DNA from: Bacteroidota bacterium
GTDB lineage: Bacteria; Bacteroidota; Bacteroidia; Flavobacteriales_F; PHOS-HE28
DNA: 17,117 nucleotides
Assembly: GCA_023430325.1 (NCBI GenBank)
Contig: JAEZAU010000113.1
Location: forward strand, 1-17,117
Direction of reading: 5' to 3'
How positions within the stretch are numbered: the first letter of the stretch is position 1; every line of letters begins with the position of its first letter. The position numbers were made by a program, and so were the translations under genes. Below the pieces are notes generated by a model, which worked only from the letters and a program-made list of their open reading frames with translations, searched no databases and was not told the origin of the DNA. Below, in pieces: positions 5,759-12,829 of the stretch.

Positions 5759-6346
5759 TCAGTTACCCCCGGCTTCAGCCTCATCCGCACGCTTGATCTC
5801 CTCGTCCAGGATCTCGTCCATATGCTTGCGTGTCAGCTCATCGATCTTCGCATCGGCGCGCGCCTGCTTTTTCATGAAACGCAACATCGCGTTCTTCTTG
5901 ATCTCATAGGCTACGTAAACGGTGTAGTCTCCGGTGGTCTCGTTCAGCCGTACCTCTTCCCCGGTCTTGCGCATATCGGCCAACTCGGTGTTCATCACTT
6001 CGCGCACAAGGCTCTGGAACTTATCGGCCACATCACGCGCATTGGCATTCTCGGTCTGCCCAAGGTATTGATCGGTCACAGCCCGCATGTTCGTTCCGAT
6101 CTGGCTTGCCAACTGGGCGCGGGCCTCGCTGTCCGCCTTTCCGCGGGCGATGTTCTGTTTGACGCTGACGCCCTGGCCGGTGCTGCGCCACCAGACGTTG
6201 TTGCTTTCGTATTTATTACCGCTGAAAGGTTGGGTGACCTTCACACCGGCCGCCGTTGGCTTATTGCTCTTGCAGCCGGGAGCGGCCATGGCCATGGCCA
6301 AAAGGAGGATGGATATGCCGAAGGTGGTGGGGTTCAGCAGTTTCAT
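5759..6346 (-). CDS. Putative lipoprotein, LPP20-like
   Basis: A 195-residue protein starting at the ATG of MKLLNPTTF (6346). Residues 6-24 are hydrophobic and end in AAPGC, with Cys25 the likely lipid-modified residue; the lipobox is acceptable though Pro at -2 is unusual. The mature part begins polar (KSNKPTAAGVKVTQPF) and continues with ARGKADSEARAQLASQIGTNMRAVTDQYL (about 70-98), a pattern typical of LPP20-type lipoproteins in which an ALT-rich helix follows a short strand. Next comes TGDYTVYVAYEIKKNAMLRFMKKQ (about 145-170) and a charged coiled-coil-like tail rich in Lys, Asp and Glu. Function is unknown; an envelope-associated, probably outer-membrane lipoprotein is inferred. The frame is open to an ATG at 6457, but only the shorter start gives a signal peptide at the N-terminus. 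Confidence 0.8.
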   Translation of the reverse strand: MKLLNPTTFGISILLLAMAMAAPGCKSNKPTAAGVKVTQPFSGNKYESNNVWWRSTGQGVSVKQNIARGKADSEARAQLASQIGTNMRAVTDQYLGQTENANARDVADKFQSLVREVMNTELADMRKTGEEVRLNETTGDYTVYVAYEIKKNAMLRFMKKQARADAKIDELTRKHMDEILDEEIKRADEAEAGGN

Positions 6347-6482
6347 GTGATCTGATGGTGTTGATGTGCGGCCAATGGAAAAGTTCGTGCCATTGTCCGC
6401 CGGCAAATTTCCATCTTCTTTTTTGCCTCCCTCAAAGATGCAATTAAAATGATGCAACTTTCGCCCCTAAATCCAAACCAAC

Positions 6483-7535
6483 ATGAGAGCATTGAAGACC
6501 ATATTGATCATCGTTGCGGCGCTGGTCGGTCTGTTGCTGATCTTGGGGCTCACAGGTCCCAATACCTCTGAAGTAAAGCGATCGGTAGTCGTCAACGCCA
6601 GGCCTGAGACCGTCTACCCGTACATCTCATCGCTGCGTGAAACACACCAATGGGGCCCATGGATCGACATGGAAAAGGATGCGAAGGGTGATTGGTCAGG
6701 AGATGATGGCGCGGTGGGGTCATCAATGTCCTGGGAGGGCGATACCCTGGGCAAAGGCAGCCAGACCATCGTGGCCATGGAAGAGAACAAGAGGGTTTCC
6801 ACGGAATTGAAATTCCTTGATCCTTGGGAATCCACTTCCAAAGTGGATATGGTGCTGACGCCAGAGACCGATACTACCACGCGCGTGGAATGGGTCATGA
6901 TCGGCCAGAACGATGGAATGATGTCAAAGTTGATGGCCCGGTTCATGGATATGGACAATATGATCGGACCCGATTTTGAAAGGGGACTCGCCAAACTGAA
7001 GACACGGGTGGAGGAGAAACAGATGGCCGTTGATGCGGAATTCCGCTCCAAGAACTTCCGTGGCTATACGATCGAAACAGTGGATATGCCAGCGAAGACC
7101 TATATCGGAAAGCGTAACACAAAAGTGAAGTGGACGGAATTTGAGCAGTTCTATGGAACGAACTTCGGTGGTGCTTATGGTGCCGTGGGTGCAGCCGGAC
7201 TGAAACCGGCCTGCTGCCCGAGCGGGATCTTCTTCGCCTGGAACGAGAAGGATCAAACGGCCGATGTGATGGCGGGTGTGCCTGTGGAAGGTGGCGATGA
7301 GAACACCAAGGTGAAGGGCTGGGAAACGTACACCTTGCCTGCTTCCAAGATGTTGCACATCAAATATTACGGCTCTTACGACAAATCCATGGAAGCCCAT
7401 ATGGCCATGGATGACATGATAAAGGCGAACGGGCTGACACATTACGGCAATGTGGTTGAAGAGTACGTCACCGACCCTGGACAGGAGTCGGACACGACCA
7501 AGTGGTTGACCAACATCTACTATATGGTGCGCTGA
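6483..7535 (+). CDS. Membrane-anchored SRPBCC-domain protein with C-terminal GyrI-like effector-binding domain
   Basis: A 350-residue protein with one N-terminal transmembrane segment (about 5-23, TILIIVAALVGLLLILGLT). An SRPBCC/polyketide-cyclase-like domain covers about 30-180: VKRSVVVNARPETVYPYISSLRETHQWGPW is the standard opening, and RVEWVMIGQNDGMMSKLMARFM to FERGLAKLKTRVE the closing helix. A GyrI-like/AraC-effector-binding domain follows at about 195-350 (FRGYTIETVDMPAKTYIGKRN, the glycine-rich GIFFAWNEKDQTADVMAGVPV, and SKMLHIKYYGSYDKSMEAHMAMDDMIKANGL). Both domains bind small hydrophobic ligands in characterised relatives. No DNA-binding domain is present, so it is not a classical regulator; the anchor suggests sensing or carrying a ligand at the inner membrane. 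The ligand is unknown. The gene is divergent from the lipoprotein gene and ends in its own terminator. Confidence 0.9.
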   Translation: MRALKTILIIVAALVGLLLILGLTGPNTSEVKRSVVVNARPETVYPYISSLRETHQWGPWIDMEKDAKGDWSGDDGAVGSSMSWEGDTLGKGSQTIVAMEENKRVSTELKFLDPWESTSKVDMVLTPETDTTTRVEWVMIGQNDGMMSKLMARFMDMDNMIGPDFERGLAKLKTRVEEKQMAVDAEFRSKNFRGYTIETVDMPAKTYIGKRNTKVKWTEFEQFYGTNFGGAYGAVGAAGLKPACCPSGIFFAWNEKDQTADVMAGVPVEGGDENTKVKGWETYTLPASKMLHIKYYGSYDKSMEAHMAMDDMIKANGLTHYGNVVEEYVTDPGQESDTTKWLTNIYYMVR

Positions 7536-7551
7536 TCATTGATCCGATCGA

Positions 7552-7589
7552 AAAGACCCCGGTCCATATTGGGCCGGGGTCTTTCTTTG
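7552..7589 (+). terminator. Rho-independent terminator after the SRPBCC gene
   Basis: An 11-bp perfect stem AAAGACCCCGG (7552-7562) with CCGGGGTCTTT (7574-7584) encloses an 11-nt loop, followed by CTTTG. The T-rich end merges with the -7 element of the next gene, so the terminator and the following promoter abut. Confidence 0.82.
7582..7589 (+). promoter_or_regulatory. Probable -7 element of the epimerase gene
   Basis: TTTCTTTG followed by TAGCAG and the ATG at 7596 looks like a Bacteroidota -7 element, with transcription beginning at or a few bases before the start codon. The -33 region would fall inside the terminator stem and lacks a TTG at the normal spacing. Confidence 0.42.
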
Positions 7590-7595
7590 TAGCAG

Positions 7596-8627
7596 ATGGA
7601 ACTGCGTTTTGCGCCATATCGGTTGAGGTTCAAACAACCTTTCGGCACCGCCCATGGTCTGCGCGATGGAACGGATTCTGTCTTCGTACGGCTGGAAGAT
7701 GAGGGCGTTCAAGGTTTTGGCGAAGCCACTTTACCTCCATATGTGAAAGAGGATCAAGCATCCGTCACGGAATTTCTCAGGAGCCTGGGTAAAAGCGTAG
7801 ATCGCGATCGGATCTTCAGCATCGACCCAGGCGAACATCCAGCGGCCAGGGCGGCGTTGACAACCGCTTATTTCGACCTGATATCCAAGCAGGAGTGCAG
7901 GTCGATCGAAGAAATACTTCAACTCAATGATCTGCCCTGGCCAGCGAGTAAGATGTCTGTGATCACCTTGGGGATCAGCGATCAATCCTTGGTAGTTGCC
8001 AAACTAAGTGAACTGCCCAATTTCAATTCATTGAAGGTCAAGCTGAACGGTGTAGATGATGAGGAGATATTGAGGCTTGTCTTGCGGCTGGATCCAAGGC
8101 CAGTGCTTCTGGATGCAAATCAGGCCTGGCGATCGGTGGATCATGCGCTGCGGATGATGGACCTTGTGGGTCAGGATAGACTTATTGGCATCGAACAGCC
8201 ATTTCCCGTAGAACGATCGGACTTACAGGAAGATCTGGCCAGGCAGTCCGGGATCCTGATCATTGCTGATGAATCGATACAAACTCTGAATGATGTGGAA
8301 CGATGTGCTGGATCGTTCAGCGGGATCAATATAAAGCTTATGAAGTGCGGTGGACTTGATGAAGCGGTGGCGATGCTGAAGATAGCGAAGCACCGGGGTT
8401 TGAAAGTGATGCTCGGATCGATGAGCGAAAGTTCCCTGGGTTGCGGAGCGATGCTTCGTTTAAAAGAGCATGCAGAGGTGATCGACCTGGATGGCCCATG
8501 GCTGATCTCGAATGATCCGTTCTATGGTGTTCGGCTGGAAGATGGCGAGCCCATCATCGATCGAACCGGCAGGCACGGCATAGGAACGACCCTCAACCCA
8601 GCTCATGCCCAATTATTTGGCGCATAA
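7596..8627 (+). CDS. Dipeptide epimerase (L-Ala-D/L-Glu epimerase type), enolase superfamily
   Basis: A 343-residue member of the muconate-lactonising subgroup of the enolase superfamily. The N-terminal capping domain (1-115) starts MELRFAPYRLRFKQPFGTAHG. In the barrel, acid-base lysines are seen in LKVKLNG (Lys147, Lys149) and NIKLMKCGG (Lys247). Metal ligands are Asp173 (LLDANQAW), Glu200 (IGIEQPF) and Asp225 (IIADES). The MLGSMSESSLG loop (272-282) and the DLDGP motif (Asp297/Asp299) match the DxD that binds the dipeptide amino group in Ala-Glu epimerases. All key residues are present. The enzyme interconverts L-Ala-D-Glu and L-Ala-L-Glu in murein-peptide recycling; substrates can vary in Bacteroidota. 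It stands alone, with no peptidase or permease gene attached. Confidence 0.92.
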   Translation: MELRFAPYRLRFKQPFGTAHGLRDGTDSVFVRLEDEGVQGFGEATLPPYVKEDQASVTEFLRSLGKSVDRDRIFSIDPGEHPAARAALTTAYFDLISKQECRSIEEILQLNDLPWPASKMSVITLGISDQSLVVAKLSELPNFNSLKVKLNGVDDEEILRLVLRLDPRPVLLDANQAWRSVDHALRMMDLVGQDRLIGIEQPFPVERSDLQEDLARQSGILIIADESIQTLNDVERCAGSFSGINIKLMKCGGLDEAVAMLKIAKHRGLKVMLGSMSESSLGCGAMLRLKEHAEVIDLDGPWLISNDPFYGVRLEDGEPIIDRTGRHGIGTTLNPAHAQLFGA

Positions 8628-8708
8628 TTTATATTATGTCAAGTTGAATATGAGTTGATTGCCAGCCGGTTGTATCGGTCCTCATTCACAAAGAACCCTC
8701 ATGCAACG

Positions 8709-8737
8709 AAAAAGCCGGACTTGTGGTCCGGCTTACT
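8709..8737 (-). terminator. Terminator of the gyrA-TPR transcript, also downstream of the epimerase gene
   Basis: A 9-bp stem AAGCCGGAC (8712-8720) with GTCCGGCTT (8726-8734) around a 5-nt loop lies between convergent genes. Read on the minus strand it is followed by a T-rich stretch (TTTTTCGTT), which suits the TPR gene ending at 8757. On the plus strand only ACTTTC follows, so termination of epimerase transcripts 84 bp past their stop is possible but weaker. Confidence 0.8.
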
Positions 8738-8756
8738 TTCGTAGATCTGATCTGTC

Positions 8757-9965
8757 CTATTTCCCAGCGCTCAATTTGTCCTTCATCTGCTGGTACTTCT
8801 CCTGATCGTTGGTCTTGGCATATAGTTTCATCAACTGCTGGATCGTCTGCTGATCATCAGGACGAAGTTCGTGGGCTTTCTCGAAGTATGGCACCGCTTT
8901 CAAGTAGATCTCATCGGCGGTCTTCTTGCATTTGGTGTATTCCGTGTCGCTCTTGATCGCGTTGCACTTCTCGTATTCGAATGCTGCACGGTTGTTATAG
9001 AGCACACCTACGTTGAAGTACGCATCGAAGAATTTCGGGTCGAGTTCGATGCTTTTCTTATAGGCTTGCTCGGCTGCTTCATACCACTTGATCATGTCAG
9101 CTTCGGCCGGTGCGGCTCCTTCCTTGGGGTTCGCCTTGCTATCGAACAGGCTTCCTTGCACCGAGTACAGGATAGCATTGGTAGGGTCTTTCTCGATGGC
9201 CAGCTTCACGGTCTCCTCGGCCTCCACTGAACGATCCGCTGCAAGCAGATAGCTCATCTCATCGAGGATCAGGTCCTTGTTGTCCGGGAATTTGGTACGG
9301 CCCTCACGTGTCGTAGCGATCGCTCCATCAAGATCACCATCCTTCCGCTGCAGGCTTGCGATGAACCGATAGATCTCCGGCTTGTTGTAGCCTATTGCGA
9401 TCGCTTCGCGATAACGCTTTATCGCATTTGCATTATCACCTTTGGACTCATAGGCCAGAGCCGAATTGAAGACGGCGTTGGTATCTGCCTGTCCGAACGC
9501 TTTGGCGATCCGCTCACTGTGACCATAAAGCTCTATCGCTTTATCGTACTCCTTGGCTGTGAATGCATCATTTCCAGCATTCAATGACCGGCCCTGCAAC
9601 GCGCCCAATGCCCGGATGTTCTCTTCCCGGTAACTGTTCTTGGTGTCCAGTTCCATAGCCTTCAAATAGCTTTCGATGGCCTTGGTCATGGCATCGGGGA
9701 ACTGGCTCTTCAATGCCGGATCCTCGCTCTCGGCGATCAACCGGTAGATGTCACCGCGATACCGCCAGGTCTTCTCAGCCACGCCGGTCTTCGCATCCTG
9801 CGTAGCCTGATCGATGAAGCTGGCGGCCTTCGGCAGATCGCCATCCTTCATGTAATTGTAAGCGCTCACGACATTCGCGTTCTGCGCTACAGCTACCACC
9901 GATCCGCCAGCGATCGCCAGCGTCAGCAGCATCTTCTTCGTGATCATGTTCAGGTGGTTCTTCAT
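8757..9965 (-). CDS. Secreted tetratricopeptide-repeat protein, translationally coupled to gyrA
   Basis: A 402-residue protein with a signal peptide (MITKKMLLTLAIAGGSVVAVAQ from residue 7, cleaved near AVA-QN) and at least six TPR-like units. Examples are DKAIELYGHSERIAKAFGQADT, NAIKRYREAIAIGYNKPEIYRFIASL, GAIATTREGRTKFPDNKDLILDE, DMIKWYEAAEQAYKKSIELDPKFFDAYFNVGVL and a final AVPYFEKAHELRPDDQQTIQQLMKLY. TPR arrays mount protein-protein contacts; an envelope scaffold role is inferred, the partner is unknown. Its ATG (9965) overlaps the gyrA TGA in an ATGA arrangement, so translation is probably coupled. A start at residue 7 (9947) would give a more usual signal peptide but lose the overlap. 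A strong terminator follows at 8709-8737. Confidence 0.9.
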   Translation of the reverse strand: MKNHLNMITKKMLLTLAIAGGSVVAVAQNANVVSAYNYMKDGDLPKAASFIDQATQDAKTGVAEKTWRYRGDIYRLIAESEDPALKSQFPDAMTKAIESYLKAMELDTKNSYREENIRALGALQGRSLNAGNDAFTAKEYDKAIELYGHSERIAKAFGQADTNAVFNSALAYESKGDNANAIKRYREAIAIGYNKPEIYRFIASLQRKDGDLDGAIATTREGRTKFPDNKDLILDEMSYLLAADRSVEAEETVKLAIEKDPTNAILYSVQGSLFDSKANPKEGAAPAEADMIKWYEAAEQAYKKSIELDPKFFDAYFNVGVLYNNRAAFEYEKCNAIKSDTEYTKCKKTADEIYLKAVPYFEKAHELRPDDQQTIQQLMKLYAKTNDQEKYQQMKDKLSAGK

Positions 9966-12580
9966 TCTTCGTCGCCTGCGTTATCAACATCAATGCCAGC
10001 ATCTGTACCGGCCTCACCTTCACCGCCATCACCGGTAAGGGCCGTATCATTATTCAAAGCCGATCCACCCTCTTCGCCTTCAGGTTGATCTTCTTCTTTA
10101 AGGTCACTATCGATCTTGGCAACGGCAGCGATCTGGTCGTTCTTGCGCAGTTCGATCAGGCGTACACCCTGGGTCGCTCGTCCAAGAACGCGCATCTCGT
10201 TCAAGCCCATTCGGATCGTAAGGCCGCTGCGGTTGATGATCATCAGTTGGTCATCGTCCTTCACATCCTTGATCGCGATGAGGCAACCGGTCTTATCGGT
10301 GACCTGCAGGGTCTTCACTCCTTTACCACCGCGGTTGACCATTCGATACTCATACTCTCCTTTTTCATCTACTATGAGAGAACGCTTGCCATAGCCTTTC
10401 TCGCTCACCACAAGGATCTGGCGTGTGCCCAACTCGCTGGCATCCACCGTGATCATGCCGATCACTTCATTGTTTTCCGAACCGCCGCCCAGGTTCATTC
10501 CTCGCACGCCGCTGGCATTTCTGCCCATTGGTCGCACATCACTTTCCTTGAAGTGTACTGCACGTCCATCACGGCTGGCCAGGATTATGTGGCTGTTGCC
10601 GGTGGTCAACTTCGCCTCAAGCAATTCGTCGCCATCGCGAATGCCCACGGCGATGATGCCATTGGCGCGTGGGCGGCTGTATGCTTCAAGCGTTGTCTTC
10701 TTGATGATGCCCTTTTTGGTGCACAGTGTCACGAAGTGCTTTTCCAAATGCTCCTGGTCCTTCAGATCGGTAACGTTCAGATAAGCAACGACCTTGTCAT
10801 TACCCTCCAATTGTACAAGGTTCTGGATGGCCCGGCCCTTGCTCTGGCGGTTGCCTTCCGGAATATCGAAGACGCGCATCCAATAGCAACGGCCCTTGCG
10901 GGTGAAGATCAAGAGGTAATTGTGGTTGGTGGCGATGAACAGATGCTCGAGGAAATCCTCGTCGCGTGTGGTAGATCCACGGCTGCCGACACCTCCCCTG
11001 CTCTGTGTGCGGAATTCGTTCAGGCTCGTACGCTTGATGTAGCCCATATGGCTGATGGTGACCACCACCGCTTCGTCGGCGATCAGGTCCTCCATGCGCA
11101 TATCACCGCTCGCGGTAACGATCTGTGTGCGACGGGCGTCGCCGTACCGTTCCTTGATCTCCAAGGTCTCATCCTTGATGATCTTCATTCGCATCCCCTC
11201 ATCGGCCAGTATGGCGCGTAAGTGTGCGATCAACTTCATCAGTTCGGCGTGCTCTTCGCGGATCTTGTCACGCTCCAGCCCCGTCAGGCGCTGCAGGCGC
11301 ATGTCCAGTATCGCACGTGCCTGGATCTCGCTCAATCCGAATTGGGCCATCAGTCCTTCACGGGCAATATCCGGGGTCTGGCTGGCGCGGATCAAGGCGA
11401 TCACCTCATCCAGGTGATCGAGGGCGATCAGCAGGCCTTCCAGGATGTGTGCCCGCTCTTCCGCCTTACGCAGTTCATACTTCGTGCGGCGCACCACCAC
11501 TTCATGGCGATGGTCCACGAAGTGACGGATCATGTCCTTCAACCCAAGCAGCATCGGGCGGCCGCCTACCAGCGCAATGTTGTTTACGCTGAAGCTGGTC
11601 TGCAGGCTGCTGTATTTGTATAGCTGATTGAGCACTACGGTGCCCATCGCTTCGCGCTTCACATCATACGCGATGCGGATGCCGGTACGATCGCTGTAAT
11701 CGTTGACATCGCTGATGCCTTCGATCTTCTTGTCGTTCACCAGATCGGCGACGCCCTTCACCAATTGCACCGCTTTGTTGGTCTGGAAGGGTATCTCCGT
11801 GCAGATGATGGTCTCGCGACCGGTGCGTTCGTCCTCTTCAATATGGCACTTCGCCCGGAGTACCACCCTGCCACGGCCGGTATGGTAAGCCTCGCGGATG
11901 CCTTCAGTACCGTAGATCACTCCGCCGGTTGGGAAGTCAGGCCCCTTGATGTACTGCATCAGGCCCTCGGTATCGATGTCCTTATTATCTATATAGGCTA
12001 TGATGCCATCGCACACTTCGCTCAAATTGTGCGGTGGCATGTTGGTGGCCATACCCACGGCGATACCTGAAGCGCCATTCACCAGTAAGTTCGGGATCTT
12101 GGTGGGCATCACGCTGGGTTCTTCGAGCGTATCGTCGAAGTTGGAGCGCATATCCACTGTCTCCTTATCGAGATCGGCGAGCACCTCTTCAGCGATCTTC
12201 TTCAGGCGCGCTTCGGTGTAACGCATTGCTGCCGGGCTGTCGCCATCGAGGCTTCCGAAGTTGCCCTGCCCGTCCACCAATGGATAACGCAAGCTCCAAT
12301 CCTGCGCCATACGCACCATAGCATCATACACGCTGCTATCGCCATGCGGATGATACTTACCAAGCACTTCACCCACGATACGTGCGCTCTTTTTGTAGGG
12401 ACGGTTGCTGAGAACCCCGAGGTCCTGCATGCCGAAGAGCACACGGCGGTGTACTGGCTTGAGTCCATCGCGCACATCGGGCAGCGCCCGGCTAACGATC
12501 ACAGACATCGAATAATCGATGTAGGCGGTGCGCATTTCGTTCTCGATGTTGATCGGTATGATCTTCTCTCCTTCTGCCAT
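9962..12580 (-). CDS. gyrA: DNA gyrase subunit A
   Basis: GyrA cuts and rejoins DNA in the A2B2 gyrase that introduces negative supercoils. The 872-residue protein has the winged-helix/tower/coiled-coil breakage domain (about 8-500), with the catalytic tyrosine at 121 in AAMRYTE, and a six-bladed beta-pinwheel C-terminal domain (about 505-810). The quinolone region reads YHPHGDSSVYDAM, with Ser82 and Asp86 at the positions of E. coli Ser83 and Asp87, so no common resistance change is seen. The GyrA box appears as NRGGKG in EYRMVNRGGKGVKT, the form usual in Bacteroidota, marking gyrase rather than ParC. About the last 50 residues are an acidic Glu/Asp/Gly tail. gyrB is not in the window. The gene is divergent from clpC and overlaps the downstream TPR gene by 4 bp. 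Confidence 0.97.
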   Translation of the reverse strand: MAEGEKIIPINIENEMRTAYIDYSMSVIVSRALPDVRDGLKPVHRRVLFGMQDLGVLSNRPYKKSARIVGEVLGKYHPHGDSSVYDAMVRMAQDWSLRYPLVDGQGNFGSLDGDSPAAMRYTEARLKKIAEEVLADLDKETVDMRSNFDDTLEEPSVMPTKIPNLLVNGASGIAVGMATNMPPHNLSEVCDGIIAYIDNKDIDTEGLMQYIKGPDFPTGGVIYGTEGIREAYHTGRGRVVLRAKCHIEEDERTGRETIICTEIPFQTNKAVQLVKGVADLVNDKKIEGISDVNDYSDRTGIRIAYDVKREAMGTVVLNQLYKYSSLQTSFSVNNIALVGGRPMLLGLKDMIRHFVDHRHEVVVRRTKYELRKAEERAHILEGLLIALDHLDEVIALIRASQTPDIAREGLMAQFGLSEIQARAILDMRLQRLTGLERDKIREEHAELMKLIAHLRAILADEGMRMKIIKDETLEIKERYGDARRTQIVTASGDMRMEDLIADEAVVVTISHMGYIKRTSLNEFRTQSRGGVGSRGSTTRDEDFLEHLFIATNHNYLLIFTRKGRCYWMRVFDIPEGNRQSKGRAIQNLVQLEGNDKVVAYLNVTDLKDQEHLEKHFVTLCTKKGIIKKTTLEAYSRPRANGIIAVGIRDGDELLEAKLTTGNSHIILASRDGRAVHFKESDVRPMGRNASGVRGMNLGGGSENNEVIGMITVDASELGTRQILVVSEKGYGKRSLIVDEKGEYEYRMVNRGGKGVKTLQVTDKTGCLIAIKDVKDDDQLMIINRSGLTIRMGLNEMRVLGRATQGVRLIELRKNDQIAAVAKIDSDLKEEDQPEGEEGGSALNNDTALTGDGGEGEAGTDAGIDVDNAGDEE

Positions 12581-12619
12581 ATCTGTCAGTCTGGTGCGCT
12601 GGCCCGGTACTTGCGGACC

Positions 12620-12655
12620 GCTCCCCCGAAAGGGAGCCCGAAAGTACTCCGAAAG
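12620..12655. repeat. Hairpin and three CCGAAAG direct repeats in the gyrA leader
   Basis: CCGAAAG occurs at 12626-12632, 12638-12644 and 12649-12655, i.e. at 12- and 11-bp spacing, close to one helical turn. The first copy sits in the loop of a perfect hairpin GCTCCC (12620-12625) / GGGAGC (12632-12637). The block lies 40-75 bp upstream of the gyrA start on the minus strand, where the repeats read CTTTCGG. It may be an iterated protein site or part of the 5' leader; no protein is known to me for it. Confidence 0.5.
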
Positions 12656-12751
12656 CCCCTATCGGCCGACCCTAATTTTTCACAACCGCACAGTTCCTTG
12701 TGGAAAAATGCACGTTCATCAAACAGACCTGTGAGAACAGGCGTTGATAGC

Positions 12752-12781
12752 TTGCTCCCCAGATCGTGGTGGTTACCTTTA
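12752..12781 (+). promoter_or_regulatory. Probable clpC promoter
   Basis: TTG at 12752-12754, a 19-nt spacer and TACCTTTA (12774-12781) match the -33/-7 Bacteroidota promoter in all but the last base of the -7. Transcription would start near 12787, leaving a leader of about 40 nt before the ATG at 12830. The -7 element lies inside an inverted repeat. Confidence 0.6.
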
Positions 12782-12789
12782 ACACCACG
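12765..12789. promoter_or_regulatory. Inverted repeat enclosing the clpC -7 element; candidate operator
   Basis: CGTGGTG (12765-12771) and CACCACG (12783-12789) are perfect inverted 7-mers separated by 11 nt, GTTACCTTTAA, which contains the -7 element TACCTTTA. Occupancy by a dimeric protein would block the promoter. The right arm overlaps the expected start of transcription. Confidence 0.5.
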
Positions 12790-12829
12790 GTACAGCCACA
12801 GGGACCATAGACAGAACCCGAACGAACGA

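Noticed and set aside
6347..6457. 37-residue N-terminal extension of the lipoprotein
   Set aside because: It would bury the signal peptide inside the protein; the ATG at 6346 leaves the signal sequence at the N-terminus.
6450..6466. Promoter for the SRPBCC gene around GCAACTTTCGCCCC
   Set aside because: It resembles a -7 element but lacks TA at the front and a TTG at proper distance, so it was not listed as a feature.
10085..11221. Open frame of 378 codons on the plus strand inside gyrA
   Set aside because: Antisense shadow of gyrA with no family motif, signal peptide or promoter.
12581..12700. A third copy of the structured repeat near gyrA
   Set aside because: It has GGGCT and TTTCGG fragments but lacks the GCTGCAAGTCC and GGGCTTTCCGC blocks in order.
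12344..12829. 162-codon upstream extension of the clpC frame
   Set aside because: It lies antisense to the gyrA start and covers the clpC promoter; ClpC homology begins at MDAKFSPRVRDV from 12830.
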